Part shown: piece by piece, positions 42,642-50,775 of the stretch
How positions within the stretch are numbered: the stretch's first letter is position 1
Layout: every line of letters begins with the position of its first letter
Source: CAZCGA01 sp964498075
GTDB lineage: Bacteria; Desulfobacterota; Binatia; HRBIN30
NCBI GenBank assembly: GCA_964498075.1
Contig: CAZCGA010000030.1
Coordinates: 1-54,980 of the forward strand
Direction: 5' to 3'
Length of the DNA: 54,980 bases
Made by a program: the position numbers and the translations under genes
Notes under the pieces: generated by a model
The model's input: the letters and a program-made list of their open reading frames with translations, nothing else
Told to the model about the DNA's origin: nothing
Databases searched by the model: none

Positions 42642-43463
42642 CTACGACGCAAGCGAGGTGCCGGTCGCGAGCGACTCGCCGGCGTGGCCCTTCACCCCGT
42701 CCCAATGGGAAACAAAGAATTCGGCGCGCTCCAGATCGTGGGGGTAGTCGATCTCCGTCCAGCCAATGCCGTCCACCGACACCGCATGCACCAGGCGGTC
42801 CGCCGCCAGGAGGGACACCGCCGAGAGATACCAGAGGCGATGCGCGTTGGGCTCGCGGGCGACCTGCTCGAGGGCCTCGCCGAACAGGCGCGGCCCGTTC
42901 CCGCGAAACAGCGAGAGCCCGATGGCTTCGCCGTCGATCTGGCTCACGGGCAGATCCTTGCCGACGCGCGACACCCGTTCAGCCCTGCACGAGACCTTCA
43001 TGTCGTCGGCGTCGTAGCTGGCCTTGCTGGCGACCGCGATGGCCACGGGGGCTCCCTCGCTAACGCGCAGGCGGGTCACAACCGCGGGCTCGAACAAGGT
43101 GTCCCCGTTGATGAGTAGAAAGTCGCCGCTCATCTCGCCGCGCGCGGCGAGGCAGCTGATCAAGTTGTCGGCTCGATCGTAAAGAGGGTTGAACAGGGTA
43201 CGGACTTCGAGGCCCGCCGGGCAGACCTGCGCCAGCCGGCGCTGCACCTCATCCGCCCCGAAACCCACGACCACCGTCACCGGCTGTACCCCCGCAACGG
43301 CAAGCGCACGCAACTGCCATTCGAGCACGGGGCGTCCACACACCTCGAGAAGACATTTGGGCCGCTTGGCGGTGAGCGGCAACAGGCGCCGGCCCTGGCC
43401 AGCACTGAGAATGATCGCCTTCACCTCGTCGTCTTCGCCCTCTCGCCCGCGCCGACCCATCAT
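42642..43463 (-). CDS. Sugar/choline-phosphate cytidylyltransferase-like (LicC/IPCT-type)
   Basis: A 273-residue nucleotidyltransferase. The signature is KAIILSAGQGRRLLPLTAKR followed by PKCLLEV, where the G-x-G-x-R and lysine bind the nucleotide. FLLINGDTLFEP provides the metal aspartate. The pattern, including NPLYDRADNLISCL, matches phosphocholine or inositol-phosphate cytidylyltransferases. Those enzymes make CDP-activated polar groups for a CDP-alcohol phosphotransferase such as that at 44499, which supports this role. GGAGGGCGGGG precedes ATG 43463; a GTG at 43424 is closer to the domain and an alternative start. Confidence 0.8.
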   Translation of the reverse strand: MMGRRGREGEDDEVKAIILSAGQGRRLLPLTAKRPKCLLEVCGRPVLEWQLRALAVAGVQPVTVVVGFGADEVQRRLAQVCPAGLEVRTLFNPLYDRADNLISCLAARGEMSGDFLLINGDTLFEPAVVTRLRVSEGAPVAIAVASKASYDADDMKVSCRAERVSRVGKDLPVSQIDGEAIGLSLFRGNGPRLFGEALEQVAREPNAHRLWYLSAVSLLAADRLVHAVSVDGIGWTEIDYPHDLERAEFFVSHWDGVKGHAGESLATGTSLAS

Positions 43464-43517
43464 GGCAGACACCCCGCCCTCCATTGGCAAAGAACTACGC
43501 GCGCGTCAAGGCCGGCG

Positions 43518-44492
43518 TTAGCGGAAGGCTCCCGACCGATACAGCCGCCACGCCTCGGCGCCGAGCGCCAGCAGCGGGTGCCGCCGCTCGCGCCAGCGGT
43601 GGTCAACCTCAACCCCGGAGTGACGCTGGATCTTCCACAAGACGTAGTCCACTCCGCCTTCGAAAATCAGCGCATTGCGCAGGATGCGGAGCAGAAACAT
43701 CGCCTTGCCGTAAACCCGACGGACCCGCCAAACCCTTCTTGCGCGGCGCGGCGCGGCGTGCGGCAGGTCGACCGTGAACAGGATGGGGTCGCTCGTCTCG
43801 TCGGCGACCGTTGGGTATGGCAGCGCGGGCAGCGCGAGCCGTGTGAGCCGCTCATAGCGGTCCGGCGCGCTCGCCCAGAGGGCCTCGGCGGCGCCTGGCC
43901 GCTCGGCCCGTACCTCGGCGCGGTACGTCTCGCTCCATGTCGTCGTCCACAGCTCACGGCTGCTGAAGCGCGGCGCGACTAGCGGGACGCCGCACCCGAC
44001 GGTTGTCAGAATGGCAGCCGACAGCGCGGCGGCCACCTCACGTCGCACCTGCTCGTCGGCGGCATAGATGAACGCACAAGGCTGGGCGAAACGCGCCCAG
44101 AAGTAGGGCTCGAAGGTCCGCGCCGAAGTGAGGCGGGTGAGATCGCGACAGGCAAGCACGGCGTACTTGCCGCGCACCAGACGGTCGCCGACACGAGCTT
44201 CGAGATAGAAGACGTTGGGCGGCAGGAGCCGGTTCATGGCGGCATGCGCCCAACTCGCATAGGCGCTTCGGTAATCCTCCACGAGCACATAGAGGTCGAG
44301 GACACCCTCTTGGTCGTCGCCGCGCCGCAGACAGGACCCGTAGAAGAGGACAGCGCGGACCGCCGCCCCGTGGCGTGCCCGAATGCGCTCAGCCAACGCA
44401 CGGGCGCCAGGCGACACGGGCTGTGCGAGCTCCGCCTCGACCAGCGCGAGCAGATCGTCACTCGCCGTCACGGCCGTTCCCACAGGCAGCAC
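43518..44492 (-). CDS. Tam41-like nucleotidyltransferase (CDP-diacylglycerol synthase-like)
   Basis: A 324-residue protein with a Pol-beta-type nucleotidyltransferase centre: LFYGSCLRRG (GS at 52-53) then VLDLYVLVED. The next blocks, YASWAHAAMNRLLPPNVFYL and RLVRGKYAVLACRDL, match the WH..N...N..HY-type pattern of Tam41, the mitochondrial phosphatidate cytidylyltransferase that makes CDP-diacylglycerol from CTP. This assignment is by pattern. It starts at GTG 44492, seven bases after the stop of the CDP-alcohol phosphatidyltransferase gene, which would consume such a product. No transmembrane helices are evident. Confidence 0.7.
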   Translation of the reverse strand: MLPVGTAVTASDDLLALVEAELAQPVSPGARALAERIRARHGAAVRAVLFYGSCLRRGDDQEGVLDLYVLVEDYRSAYASWAHAAMNRLLPPNVFYLEARVGDRLVRGKYAVLACRDLTRLTSARTFEPYFWARFAQPCAFIYAADEQVRREVAAALSAAILTTVGCGVPLVAPRFSSRELWTTTWSETYRAEVRAERPGAAEALWASAPDRYERLTRLALPALPYPTVADETSDPILFTVDLPHAAPRRARRVWRVRRVYGKAMFLLRILRNALIFEGGVDYVLWKIQRHSGVEVDHRWRERRHPLLALGAEAWRLYRSGAFR

Positions 44493-44498
44493 GCGACC

Positions 44499-45728
44499 TC
44501 ACTGCATCAGCCGCTGCACGGCGGCGCTCGTCGAGATGAAGGGGCGCGCGTAGGACGGCGCGCGCGTCGGATCGTCAGCCACGTTCCCGAGCCACGGCTG
44601 CAGGGTTCCGGAGCGCAGCCGCACATACACCGCCTGACCGAGGCGGATCGCGAGGCAGACTGTCGACAACACGGTCCACCACGCTACCGCAATCAGGCCC
44701 TGCCTGGGAAGGTCCGCCAACGCAAAAGCCGACAGCAGGAGCAGGTTCGGGTTGCGCCGCGCCGTCACCAGGCGAACGTAGGAGTCCACCGGCCGCCAGG
44801 TGAACAGCGAGAACCCGGCCAGGATGTACTCGAACGTGCCCTCGAGGAGCCGGCCAGCGACGTAGCCGACCACAATGGCCACCAAGACCGTGTCGAGCGT
44901 CCACAGCTGCGCGGCGTTCCCTGCCACCCCGTACGCCCAGGCGAGGTACCAGAACGGCGGGTGAATTAGGTCGATGACGTGGTCGAAGATGTGGCCGAAC
45001 TGCGTCGAGGTGACGGTGACCCGCGCGAGCTTCCCGTCGACCGTATCGAGAAAGGTCATGACCCAGGCGACCAGCAAACCGCTGCCGAATTGACCGCGGG
45101 CGAAGAACACCACTGCCGCTACCGCCAGGACGAGGCTCGTGGCGGTCACCGCATTCGGCCCGACGCCGAGCCGTGCGCACCAGCGCGTCGCCCAGCGCGC
45201 CGGCGCCGGCCACACCCACTTGGTCACGAGGTCGGTCACCCCCTTGTACGCCCCGTCGAAGAGATAGCGTTCGAGGGCAGCCGCCTGCGCGGCGCGGATT
45301 GGGAGCACCAGCGGCGGGGCGGACTTGAGCAGCTTGCCGACGTAGGCGGACGAGAGCATTGCCGGCGTGCCGATGGTCACGCCGTGGATCGACTGCGGCG
45401 CAGCCTTTCCCTCCAGGACGGCGCGCGCCAGCGGCGCCATCTCGACCGCCACGTGCGCCGCCACCGCCGGACTCGGCTCGGTCGGCCCTGCAGCGAGAAC
45501 GACGGTGCCGGGGTGGCTCACCAGGTCGCGCAGTGTCCGTTCGTCGAACAAGTGGTCGGCGCGCAGGAGGACGATCGATCCTGCCGCCGGCACCGTGTCG
45601 ACTTCCGAGATCGTGTGCGCGATGCCGAGGGCTCCCAGCTGGCGCCGCAGGCGCTCGCCGCCGTCGAGCGCCCACAGGCGCACCGGACTGGTGCCGACGA
45701 TGCAAACCACCGGTTCGGAAGAGGTCAT
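44499..45728 (-). CDS. CDP-alcohol phosphatidyltransferase family protein with N-terminal extra domain
   Basis: A 409-residue membrane enzyme. The catalytic CDP-alcohol motif is complete: D228-TV-D231-G-KL-A-R236, G245, D249, D253 in LDTVDGKLARV and FGHIFDHVID. It is surrounded by about six hydrophobic helices. The N-terminal 155 residues (VVCIVGTSPVRLWALDGG, then IVLLRADHLFDERTL) resemble a degenerate nucleotidyltransferase. This recalls bifunctional inositol-phosphate cytidylyltransferase/DIPP-synthase proteins, although the binding loop is not canonical. It would join a CDP-activated alcohol to a phosphorylated acceptor. Its start overlaps the LptG stop by four bases. Confidence 0.85.
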   Translation of the reverse strand: MTSSEPVVCIVGTSPVRLWALDGGERLRRQLGALGIAHTISEVDTVPAAGSIVLLRADHLFDERTLRDLVSHPGTVVLAAGPTEPSPAVAAHVAVEMAPLARAVLEGKAAPQSIHGVTIGTPAMLSSAYVGKLLKSAPPLVLPIRAAQAAALERYLFDGAYKGVTDLVTKWVWPAPARWATRWCARLGVGPNAVTATSLVLAVAAVVFFARGQFGSGLLVAWVMTFLDTVDGKLARVTVTSTQFGHIFDHVIDLIHPPFWYLAWAYGVAGNAAQLWTLDTVLVAIVVGYVAGRLLEGTFEYILAGFSLFTWRPVDSYVRLVTARRNPNLLLLSAFALADLPRQGLIAVAWWTVLSTVCLAIRLGQAVYVRLRSGTLQPWLGNVADDPTRAPSYARPFISTSAAVQRLMQ

Positions 45729-46795
45729 GAGGCGTCCGACCGATACAGGACCGCCATCGCGGCGAGCGCGAGGCCCGCAGGCGTCAGGACCGTGACCAGC
45801 GGCGGCAAAGCAGCGACCAGGCCGAAGCTGGTGAACATCTGCTGAAACATTTGGAAGCCAATCCCGATGAGCGCGCCGCGGACGATATACGCGCCGACGT
45901 GCACGCGCGAGCCAGTTGCCAGGACGACGGGGAGCGCGAGCATCACCATGAGTGCCGTGTACAATGGCACGCCCAGCCGGCGCCAGAAGAGAATCTCGTA
46001 CTGTATCGGGTTCTCACGCTGCTGGCGCCGCCAACTGATGGCGCGGTGCAGCTCGGCGATCGAGAAATCTTCGGGCCGCAGCATCAGCGTCCGTAACCGC
46101 CCCGCGTCGACGGGCGCGTCCCACGCCTCGGTGTCGACGCGGCGGGTGGTCACGGTCCCCTCGCCGAAGACGCTGTCGCGCACGTCCTCCAGTGTCCACT
46201 GCGCGCCATGCCGCGAGGCGCTCCGGGCGTGAGTGACGCGCCGCAGCGTGCGCCCGTCATCGAGGTCAAAGACGTAGAGGTCGCTGAGCGATCCATCGGG
46301 CTGGACCTGGCCCACCTTGACGAAACGCGAGCCGTCGCGTAGCCAGAGCCCGGCCGGTGTGCTGATGAGCGTGCGGTGGTCGGACAGCGCGAGCGCCCGT
46401 CCGCTCTGCGCCCGCTGGCTCAGGGGGGCGGCGATCATCTCACCGAGCCCGACGCCCCCCAGCGCGAGCGCTGCGGCCACCATCAGCACCGTCAGGCTCA
46501 ACCGACCGCGCGACACCCCTGCCGCCTGCAGCGCCACGAGCTCGCGATCGCGCTGCAGCTGGCCGAGCCCCAGTACGGTGCCGAGCACCGCGCTGGCTGG
46601 GAAGAGGGCGTAGGCCTCGGCGGGCAGTCGCAGCACGAGGTAGCCGAGAGCCTGCGGAATACCGTAGGTCGGGGTGTCGGCGAACCGCAGCTCCTCGGTG
46701 AGGTTGATGACGGAGAAGATCGCCAGCAGCACGACGAGCGCGTAGGCGAAGTCCCGCGCCAGCACGGTGATGATGTAGCGGTCGAGGATCTTCAC
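45725..46795 (-). CDS. lptG: LPS export ABC transporter permease LptG
   Basis: A 356-residue LptF/LptG-family permease. It opens KILDRYIITVLARDFAYALV with a first membrane helix, has a periplasmic jellyroll of about 170 residues in the centre, and ends with three helices (VPLYTALMVMLALPVVLATG and others). The start KILDRY is diagnostic of LptG. With LptF and LptB it extracts lipopolysaccharide from the inner membrane. LptB, LptC, LptA and LptD are not in the window. GAGGTGAG lies before GTG 46795; another GTG at 46825 overlaps the LptF stop. Confidence 0.9.
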   Translation of the reverse strand: MKILDRYIITVLARDFAYALVVLLAIFSVINLTEELRFADTPTYGIPQALGYLVLRLPAEAYALFPASAVLGTVLGLGQLQRDRELVALQAAGVSRGRLSLTVLMVAAALALGGVGLGEMIAAPLSQRAQSGRALALSDHRTLISTPAGLWLRDGSRFVKVGQVQPDGSLSDLYVFDLDDGRTLRRVTHARSASRHGAQWTLEDVRDSVFGEGTVTTRRVDTEAWDAPVDAGRLRTLMLRPEDFSIAELHRAISWRRQQRENPIQYEILFWRRLGVPLYTALMVMLALPVVLATGSRVHVGAYIVRGALIGIGFQMFQQMFTSFGLVAALPPLVTVLTPAGLALAAMAVLYRSDAS

Positions 46796-46821
46796 GTGCG
46801 GCTCACCTCGAGCGGACGGGC

Positions 46822-47928
46822 TCACAACGCTGCAGACGTCTGCAAGCGCGGTCCACGGCGGCCCCAGGCGGACCGAGAACGAATGAGGAAGCCGAGCGTG
46901 AGCAGCAGACAGCCCACGTGCACCAGCCAGACCCCGGGCAACGGCGGCAGGGTGCCGGCGGCCACCCAGTTCCGCGCCGTGCCGAGGAGCGAGCGATAGA
47001 CGATGTACAGCAGCACCGCCGGAAGGAGGTTCTCATATCGCCCGCGGCGCGGCTCGGTGGGGGTCAGCGGAATGGCGAGCAAGGCCAGAAGCAACGCGGA
47101 GACCGGCATGGCACCGCGCCACTGCAGCTCCGCCTGCACCTTGAGATCGTCGCTGCCGAGCAGCGCCCAGACCGACAGCGTCTTCTCCGGACCCAGGTCC
47201 GGCTCGGGAGCGGCAATCGGCGCGCGCAGGGTGAACTGCGTGTAGCGGGTGATCTCCTGATGCTCGCGGTCACCGAGATCATAGCTGACGCCGTCGAACA
47301 GGGTGAGAAAGCGGAAGCCCGCGGCGCGGTCGCGCGACTCGACGGCGTGCTTGGCGATGAAGATCGTGATCCCGCGCTCCGTGCGCTGCTCGACGAACAC
47401 GTTCTCCACCTGCTGCGGATCGCTCGGCGACCGCGACTCGGCGAAGAGCACGTCGTGCCGCTCGGTGTCGACCTCGACGAACGTGCCGGGCGTGAGGTCT
47501 TCCAGCCCGGACTCTGCGACGGCGCGGTCGCGCACCGCGTTGAAGCGGGCAGCGGCCCACGGCCGGACGGCGAAGGACAAGAACGCGATGCCACCGGCAG
47601 CGCCGACGGCCAGAAGGAGCACGGCGGCATGGAGGCGGCGTGGGGCGATACCGCACGCTTGCACTGCCACAATCTCGGCGTCGCGCGCCAGACGGCTCAG
47701 CCCGAGGAGCACGCCCAGGTACAAGACGGCGGGGAGTAGCGATGGCAGCGCCATGACGGTACGCAGTCCGAGCAACTCGAGGACGACACCAGCCGGGAGC
47801 GAGCCGACAGCCGCATCGTTCAGCAAGGCACTCAGCCGGGTCACCAGGAACACACCGAGCACAACCAGTAAGCCGGCGGCAGCGTGCGACGCGGTTTCCT
47901 TCATGACGTAGCGGGACAGAGTAGACAT
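46822..47928 (-). CDS. lptF: LPS export ABC transporter permease LptF
   Basis: A 368-residue partner of LptG. It begins MSTLSRYVMKETASHAAAGL with the first helix and has conserved DAEIVAVQACGIAPRRL, which contacts the ATPase LptB. The periplasmic domain is about 190 residues, with EVDTERHDVLFAESRSPS. Three C-terminal helices follow, starting MPVSALLLALLAIPLTPTEP. It lies directly upstream of LptG on the same strand, in the usual lptF-lptG order, and downstream of the phosphoglycerate mutase gene. It acts in the inner membrane. Confidence 0.9.
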   Translation of the reverse strand: MSTLSRYVMKETASHAAAGLLVVLGVFLVTRLSALLNDAAVGSLPAGVVLELLGLRTVMALPSLLPAVLYLGVLLGLSRLARDAEIVAVQACGIAPRRLHAAVLLLAVGAAGGIAFLSFAVRPWAAARFNAVRDRAVAESGLEDLTPGTFVEVDTERHDVLFAESRSPSDPQQVENVFVEQRTERGITIFIAKHAVESRDRAAGFRFLTLFDGVSYDLGDREHQEITRYTQFTLRAPIAAPEPDLGPEKTLSVWALLGSDDLKVQAELQWRGAMPVSALLLALLAIPLTPTEPRRGRYENLLPAVLLYIVYRSLLGTARNWVAAGTLPPLPGVWLVHVGCLLLTLGFLIRSRSAWGRRGPRLQTSAAL

Positions 47929-47964
47929 GGCGCGCGGGTGGGCCGGCGATTGGGGCGCGGGCGA

Positions 47965-48717
47965 TCAGCGGTCGCGCACTCGGTGCCAACGCTCCGGCGT
48001 CACCTGGTCGGGCACAAACACCAGCGGCACGCCGGTGGGGACGTGGATACTCCGCACCTCCGCGTCGGCGCGCCCCTCAATCAACTTCGCCAGTGCGCGC
48101 AGGGTGTTCTTGTGGGACACGACGAGGATGCGGCGCCCGCGGGCGAGCTCGGGCGCTATGCGCTCCACCCAGTACGGCCGCAGGCGTGCCAGGGTATCCG
48201 CGTGGCTCTCGGTGAGCGGCAGCTCGTCGGCGCGCACGGCCGCGTAGCGTGGGTCGCTGCCGGGGAAGCGTGGATCGCCCGGCGCCAGCGCCGGCGGGCG
48301 CGCCGCGAATTGATACTGGCAGCGCAGCACCGAAAGCAGCCCGTAGCGGTACATCGCGCGCCACGCACCCATGCCCTGGAGCGCGCCGTAGTGGCGTTCG
48401 TTCAACCGCCAGGTCTGCTCGACGGGGATATGCTCCAGCCGCATGGTCTGCAGGACGATCTCCGTGGTGTGCGTCGCGCGCCGCAGTACCGATGTAAAGC
48501 AGCAGTCGAACGCGAGGCCCTCGTGGCGGAGGCGCTCGCCGGCTCGCGCCGCTTCCGCCACACCCGCCGCGCTCAGATCGACGTCCGTCCAACCGGTGAA
48601 ACGTCCGTCCCGGTTCCACTCGCTCTCGCCGTGGCGGAGCAGCACGAGCTGTCCCGCCCCGCCCGCCGGGCGGTAGGTCGGCGCGGGCGCTGGCGTGCCG
48701 GCAACCTCGTGCGGCAT
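47965..48717 (-). CDS. gpmA: 2,3-bisphosphoglycerate-dependent phosphoglycerate mutase
   Basis: A 250-residue mutase of the histidine-phosphatase superfamily. The phospho-histidine motif is LVLLRHGESEWNRDGRFTGW, and the mutase-specific segment is LNERHYGALQGMG. The second histidine is in ILVVSHKNTLRALAKL. It interconverts 3- and 2-phosphoglycerate in glycolysis. An insertion with LRCQYQFAARPPALAPGDPR is close to that of E. coli GpmA, in keeping with a 250-residue cofactor-dependent enzyme. Location inside a glycolipid cluster may reflect a specialised paralogue, but the motifs are those of the canonical enzyme. Confidence 0.9.
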   Translation of the reverse strand: MPHEVAGTPAPAPTYRPAGGAGQLVLLRHGESEWNRDGRFTGWTDVDLSAAGVAEAARAGERLRHEGLAFDCCFTSVLRRATHTTEIVLQTMRLEHIPVEQTWRLNERHYGALQGMGAWRAMYRYGLLSVLRCQYQFAARPPALAPGDPRFPGSDPRYAAVRADELPLTESHADTLARLRPYWVERIAPELARGRRILVVSHKNTLRALAKLIEGRADAEVRSIHVPTGVPLVFVPDQVTPERWHRVRDR

Positions 48718-48720
48718 GCG

Positions 48721-49935
48721 TCAGCCCACCGTGTCCAGCGACGCATCGCCGAGCAGGGCCCGTACGTGTTCGGCCACCTGGTCCAGCTCGCGCAGGGGCG
48801 TGTGCGGCTCGGTGTCCAGCGACGCGCCGAACGGGTGCGCGTGGCCGGACTCGATCAGACACCGGTGCATGGCGGCGAGGTCGCGCGGCGCACGCACCAG
48901 TCCGAGCTCGATGAGGCGGGCACACAGCGACTGCAGCTGCAGCCGCGAACCTACGGTCCGCTTGCCCATGCGGAGCTGCGGGCGCGCACGCCCGCTCACC
49001 CATACCCGTAGACGTTGTCGCAGGCCGTTGCCGCAGCCCGGTAGGGGATAGATGTAGAGCGGCTTGCCGGTCGCCGCGGCCTCCGCAAGCATCGACTCGC
49101 TGTCCCCCGTCACGACCAGCACGTCAGCCACCGCCAGGCAGCCCAGATACGGGTTGTCGGCATCCCCCGATTGCCACTCGTAGAATCGCCCCGCGCCGTC
49201 CAGGCCGGCGCGTAGCGCAGCGCCGGCGGAGGCGCCGGTTCGCGGGCTGGTGACGACGAACAGGGAGCCGCCAGCCGCCCGGGCAAAGCCGGCCACCTCG
49301 CGCCCCATGCGCGCCGCTGTCTCGGCATCGAGCCGATGCAGCGCCGACGTGCCGCCGACGATCAACGCCACATGCGGACGCGGCTCCGACCGGAACAAGT
49401 CGCGCCAGCGCTCGCCCGCCGCGTGCAGCCGCCGGTCGTTGATCGCAGTCAGCGGGGCCCGCGTCTCGATGCGGCGGGGATGCCGCGGCATCGCGAAGTG
49501 GGAGCAGGTGACCGACAGGTCGAAGTCGTCGGCGCGATCGGCGCCTTTGCGGCCGAGCTGGACCAGCCGCGTTCGCCCAGCGCTCTGCGCACCGATCCAG
49601 CGCGCCACCGGGGCCGTCCGCCGCCCCGTCGCAATCACGAGATCGGGCCACGGCGGCAACAGGGGGGCCGAGTGGCGTCGGTCCAGCGTGAGGAGGCCGG
49701 CGCCGAGCAGACGGTTGCTCAGCCGGTTGAGAGCGTTGAAGCGCAGCTCTTTCGTGGCGTACGGCCAGCCCAGCGCCTCGGCCAGGCCGATAGACTGCGT
49801 GGTGTGACCGAGCTTGTCGTCGGCTAGCACCCAGACCGCCGGCGGGCCGCTTTCGAGACGTCGGCCAGTGTCGCGGATCCGCACCTCGGCTGGGAGCGTT
49901 CTCGGCATGGAATCGTTGGCGAGTCGAGCGATCAC
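48721..49935 (-). CDS. ELM1/DUF1022 family protein (GT-B-like)
   Basis: A 404-residue protein of the mitochondrial-fission ELM1 family. The N-terminal LADDKLGHTTQSIGLAEALG and the following PDLVIATGRRTAPVARWI are diagnostic. The C-terminal half contains LVVTGDSESMLAEAAATGKP, which looks like the donor-binding part of a GT-B glycosyltransferase. Bacterial members are often beside LPS genes and may be sugar transferases. The biochemical function is unproven. GTG 49935 has GAGG upstream and is preferred over the ATG at 49908. Its stop is three bases from the start of the phosphoglycerate mutase gene. Confidence 0.85.
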   Translation of the reverse strand: MIARLANDSMPRTLPAEVRIRDTGRRLESGPPAVWVLADDKLGHTTQSIGLAEALGWPYATKELRFNALNRLSNRLLGAGLLTLDRRHSAPLLPPWPDLVIATGRRTAPVARWIGAQSAGRTRLVQLGRKGADRADDFDLSVTCSHFAMPRHPRRIETRAPLTAINDRRLHAAGERWRDLFRSEPRPHVALIVGGTSALHRLDAETAARMGREVAGFARAAGGSLFVVTSPRTGASAGAALRAGLDGAGRFYEWQSGDADNPYLGCLAVADVLVVTGDSESMLAEAAATGKPLYIYPLPGCGNGLRQRLRVWVSGRARPQLRMGKRTVGSRLQLQSLCARLIELGLVRAPRDLAAMHRCLIESGHAHPFGASLDTEPHTPLRELDQVAEHVRALLGDASLDTVG

Positions 49936-49944
49936 CGCTATGCC

Positions 49945-50775
49945 TCAGTTCGTCTCGATGTTGATGGTGAGCGTTCTGCGCAGAACGCTCGGGTCGGCCC
50001 CGGTCATCGGCCCGACCATATGCCAGGAGTTGGGCGTCTTGACGAACACGATGCACTGATTGGGCCGAAAGGGAAACGTCTTGAGCGTGCGAACCTCATC
50101 GAATTCGAGGTAGCGATTTCCGAGGTTGAAGCTCCTCGTCGCATCCCTGGGCCACACCACGCTCGTCCCACCGCCCCAGTCCGGCTGCCATTCGCCGGCG
50201 CGCACCATGGACACGACCAAGGTGACGATCTTGGCCGGATCATCAGTATGAGGACGGATGCTCCCGCCCGTCACCGGCATGGCGGAGAACTCAAAGCGCG
50301 CCCGCAACCTGGGGGTGCGCGGCATCGGGCGCCCGCGTTTGAGGGCACGCAACCGCTGGCGCATCCGCTCCCCGAAGGGTTGCTCGTAGAGCCCGAGGTC
50401 GATGCCGTGTCGGCGCAGTGCGGCCAGGACGTCCCGAATGAACGCCCGGCTCTTCACGTGGACGTGAAACCGCCGCCAGACCGGGTGGCGACGGAGGAAG
50501 CGCAGGTAGGCGCGACGGTTGTTGGCCTGCGACAGCGAGTACTTCACCCCGACGGTGTGCTTGGCGACGAAGTCGTCGGCAGTCGGGAAGCTGTCCACCA
50601 TCTCCGCATACGTAGCTGGGTCAAAGACGTTTTGCGCCAGGCCGATCGGAAAGGGATCGTAATCGAAGGAGAGTGTGTCGAGGCGCAGCGCGACGTCCGG
50701 GAGGCTCCGTGCGACGGAGCTCGGCGCTGTCGCCGCATCGCCGAGCGGGCCCTGGCTGGCGATCACGGCGCTCAC
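49945..50775 (-). CDS. 2-oxoglutarate/Fe(II)-dependent oxygenase superfamily protein
   Basis: A 276-residue double-stranded beta-helix enzyme. The iron triad is His176 and Asp178 in IRPHTDDP with His252 in NSWHMVG. The 2-oxoglutarate carboxylate would bind Arg266 or Arg267 in RRTLTINIE. WGGGTSVVWP and FPFRPNQCIVFVKT are the usual sheet strands. In this cluster it may hydroxylate a lipid or sugar moiety. GGAGGCGG precedes GTG 50775, and the start overlaps the stop of the glycosyltransferase-methyltransferase gene by four bases. The upstream open frame to 51024 is antisense to the neighbour. Confidence 0.85.
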   Translation of the reverse strand: MSAVIASQGPLGDAATAPSSVARSLPDVALRLDTLSFDYDPFPIGLAQNVFDPATYAEMVDSFPTADDFVAKHTVGVKYSLSQANNRRAYLRFLRRHPVWRRFHVHVKSRAFIRDVLAALRRHGIDLGLYEQPFGERMRQRLRALKRGRPMPRTPRLRARFEFSAMPVTGGSIRPHTDDPAKIVTLVVSMVRAGEWQPDWGGGTSVVWPRDATRSFNLGNRYLEFDEVRTLKTFPFRPNQCIVFVKTPNSWHMVGPMTGADPSVLRRTLTINIETN

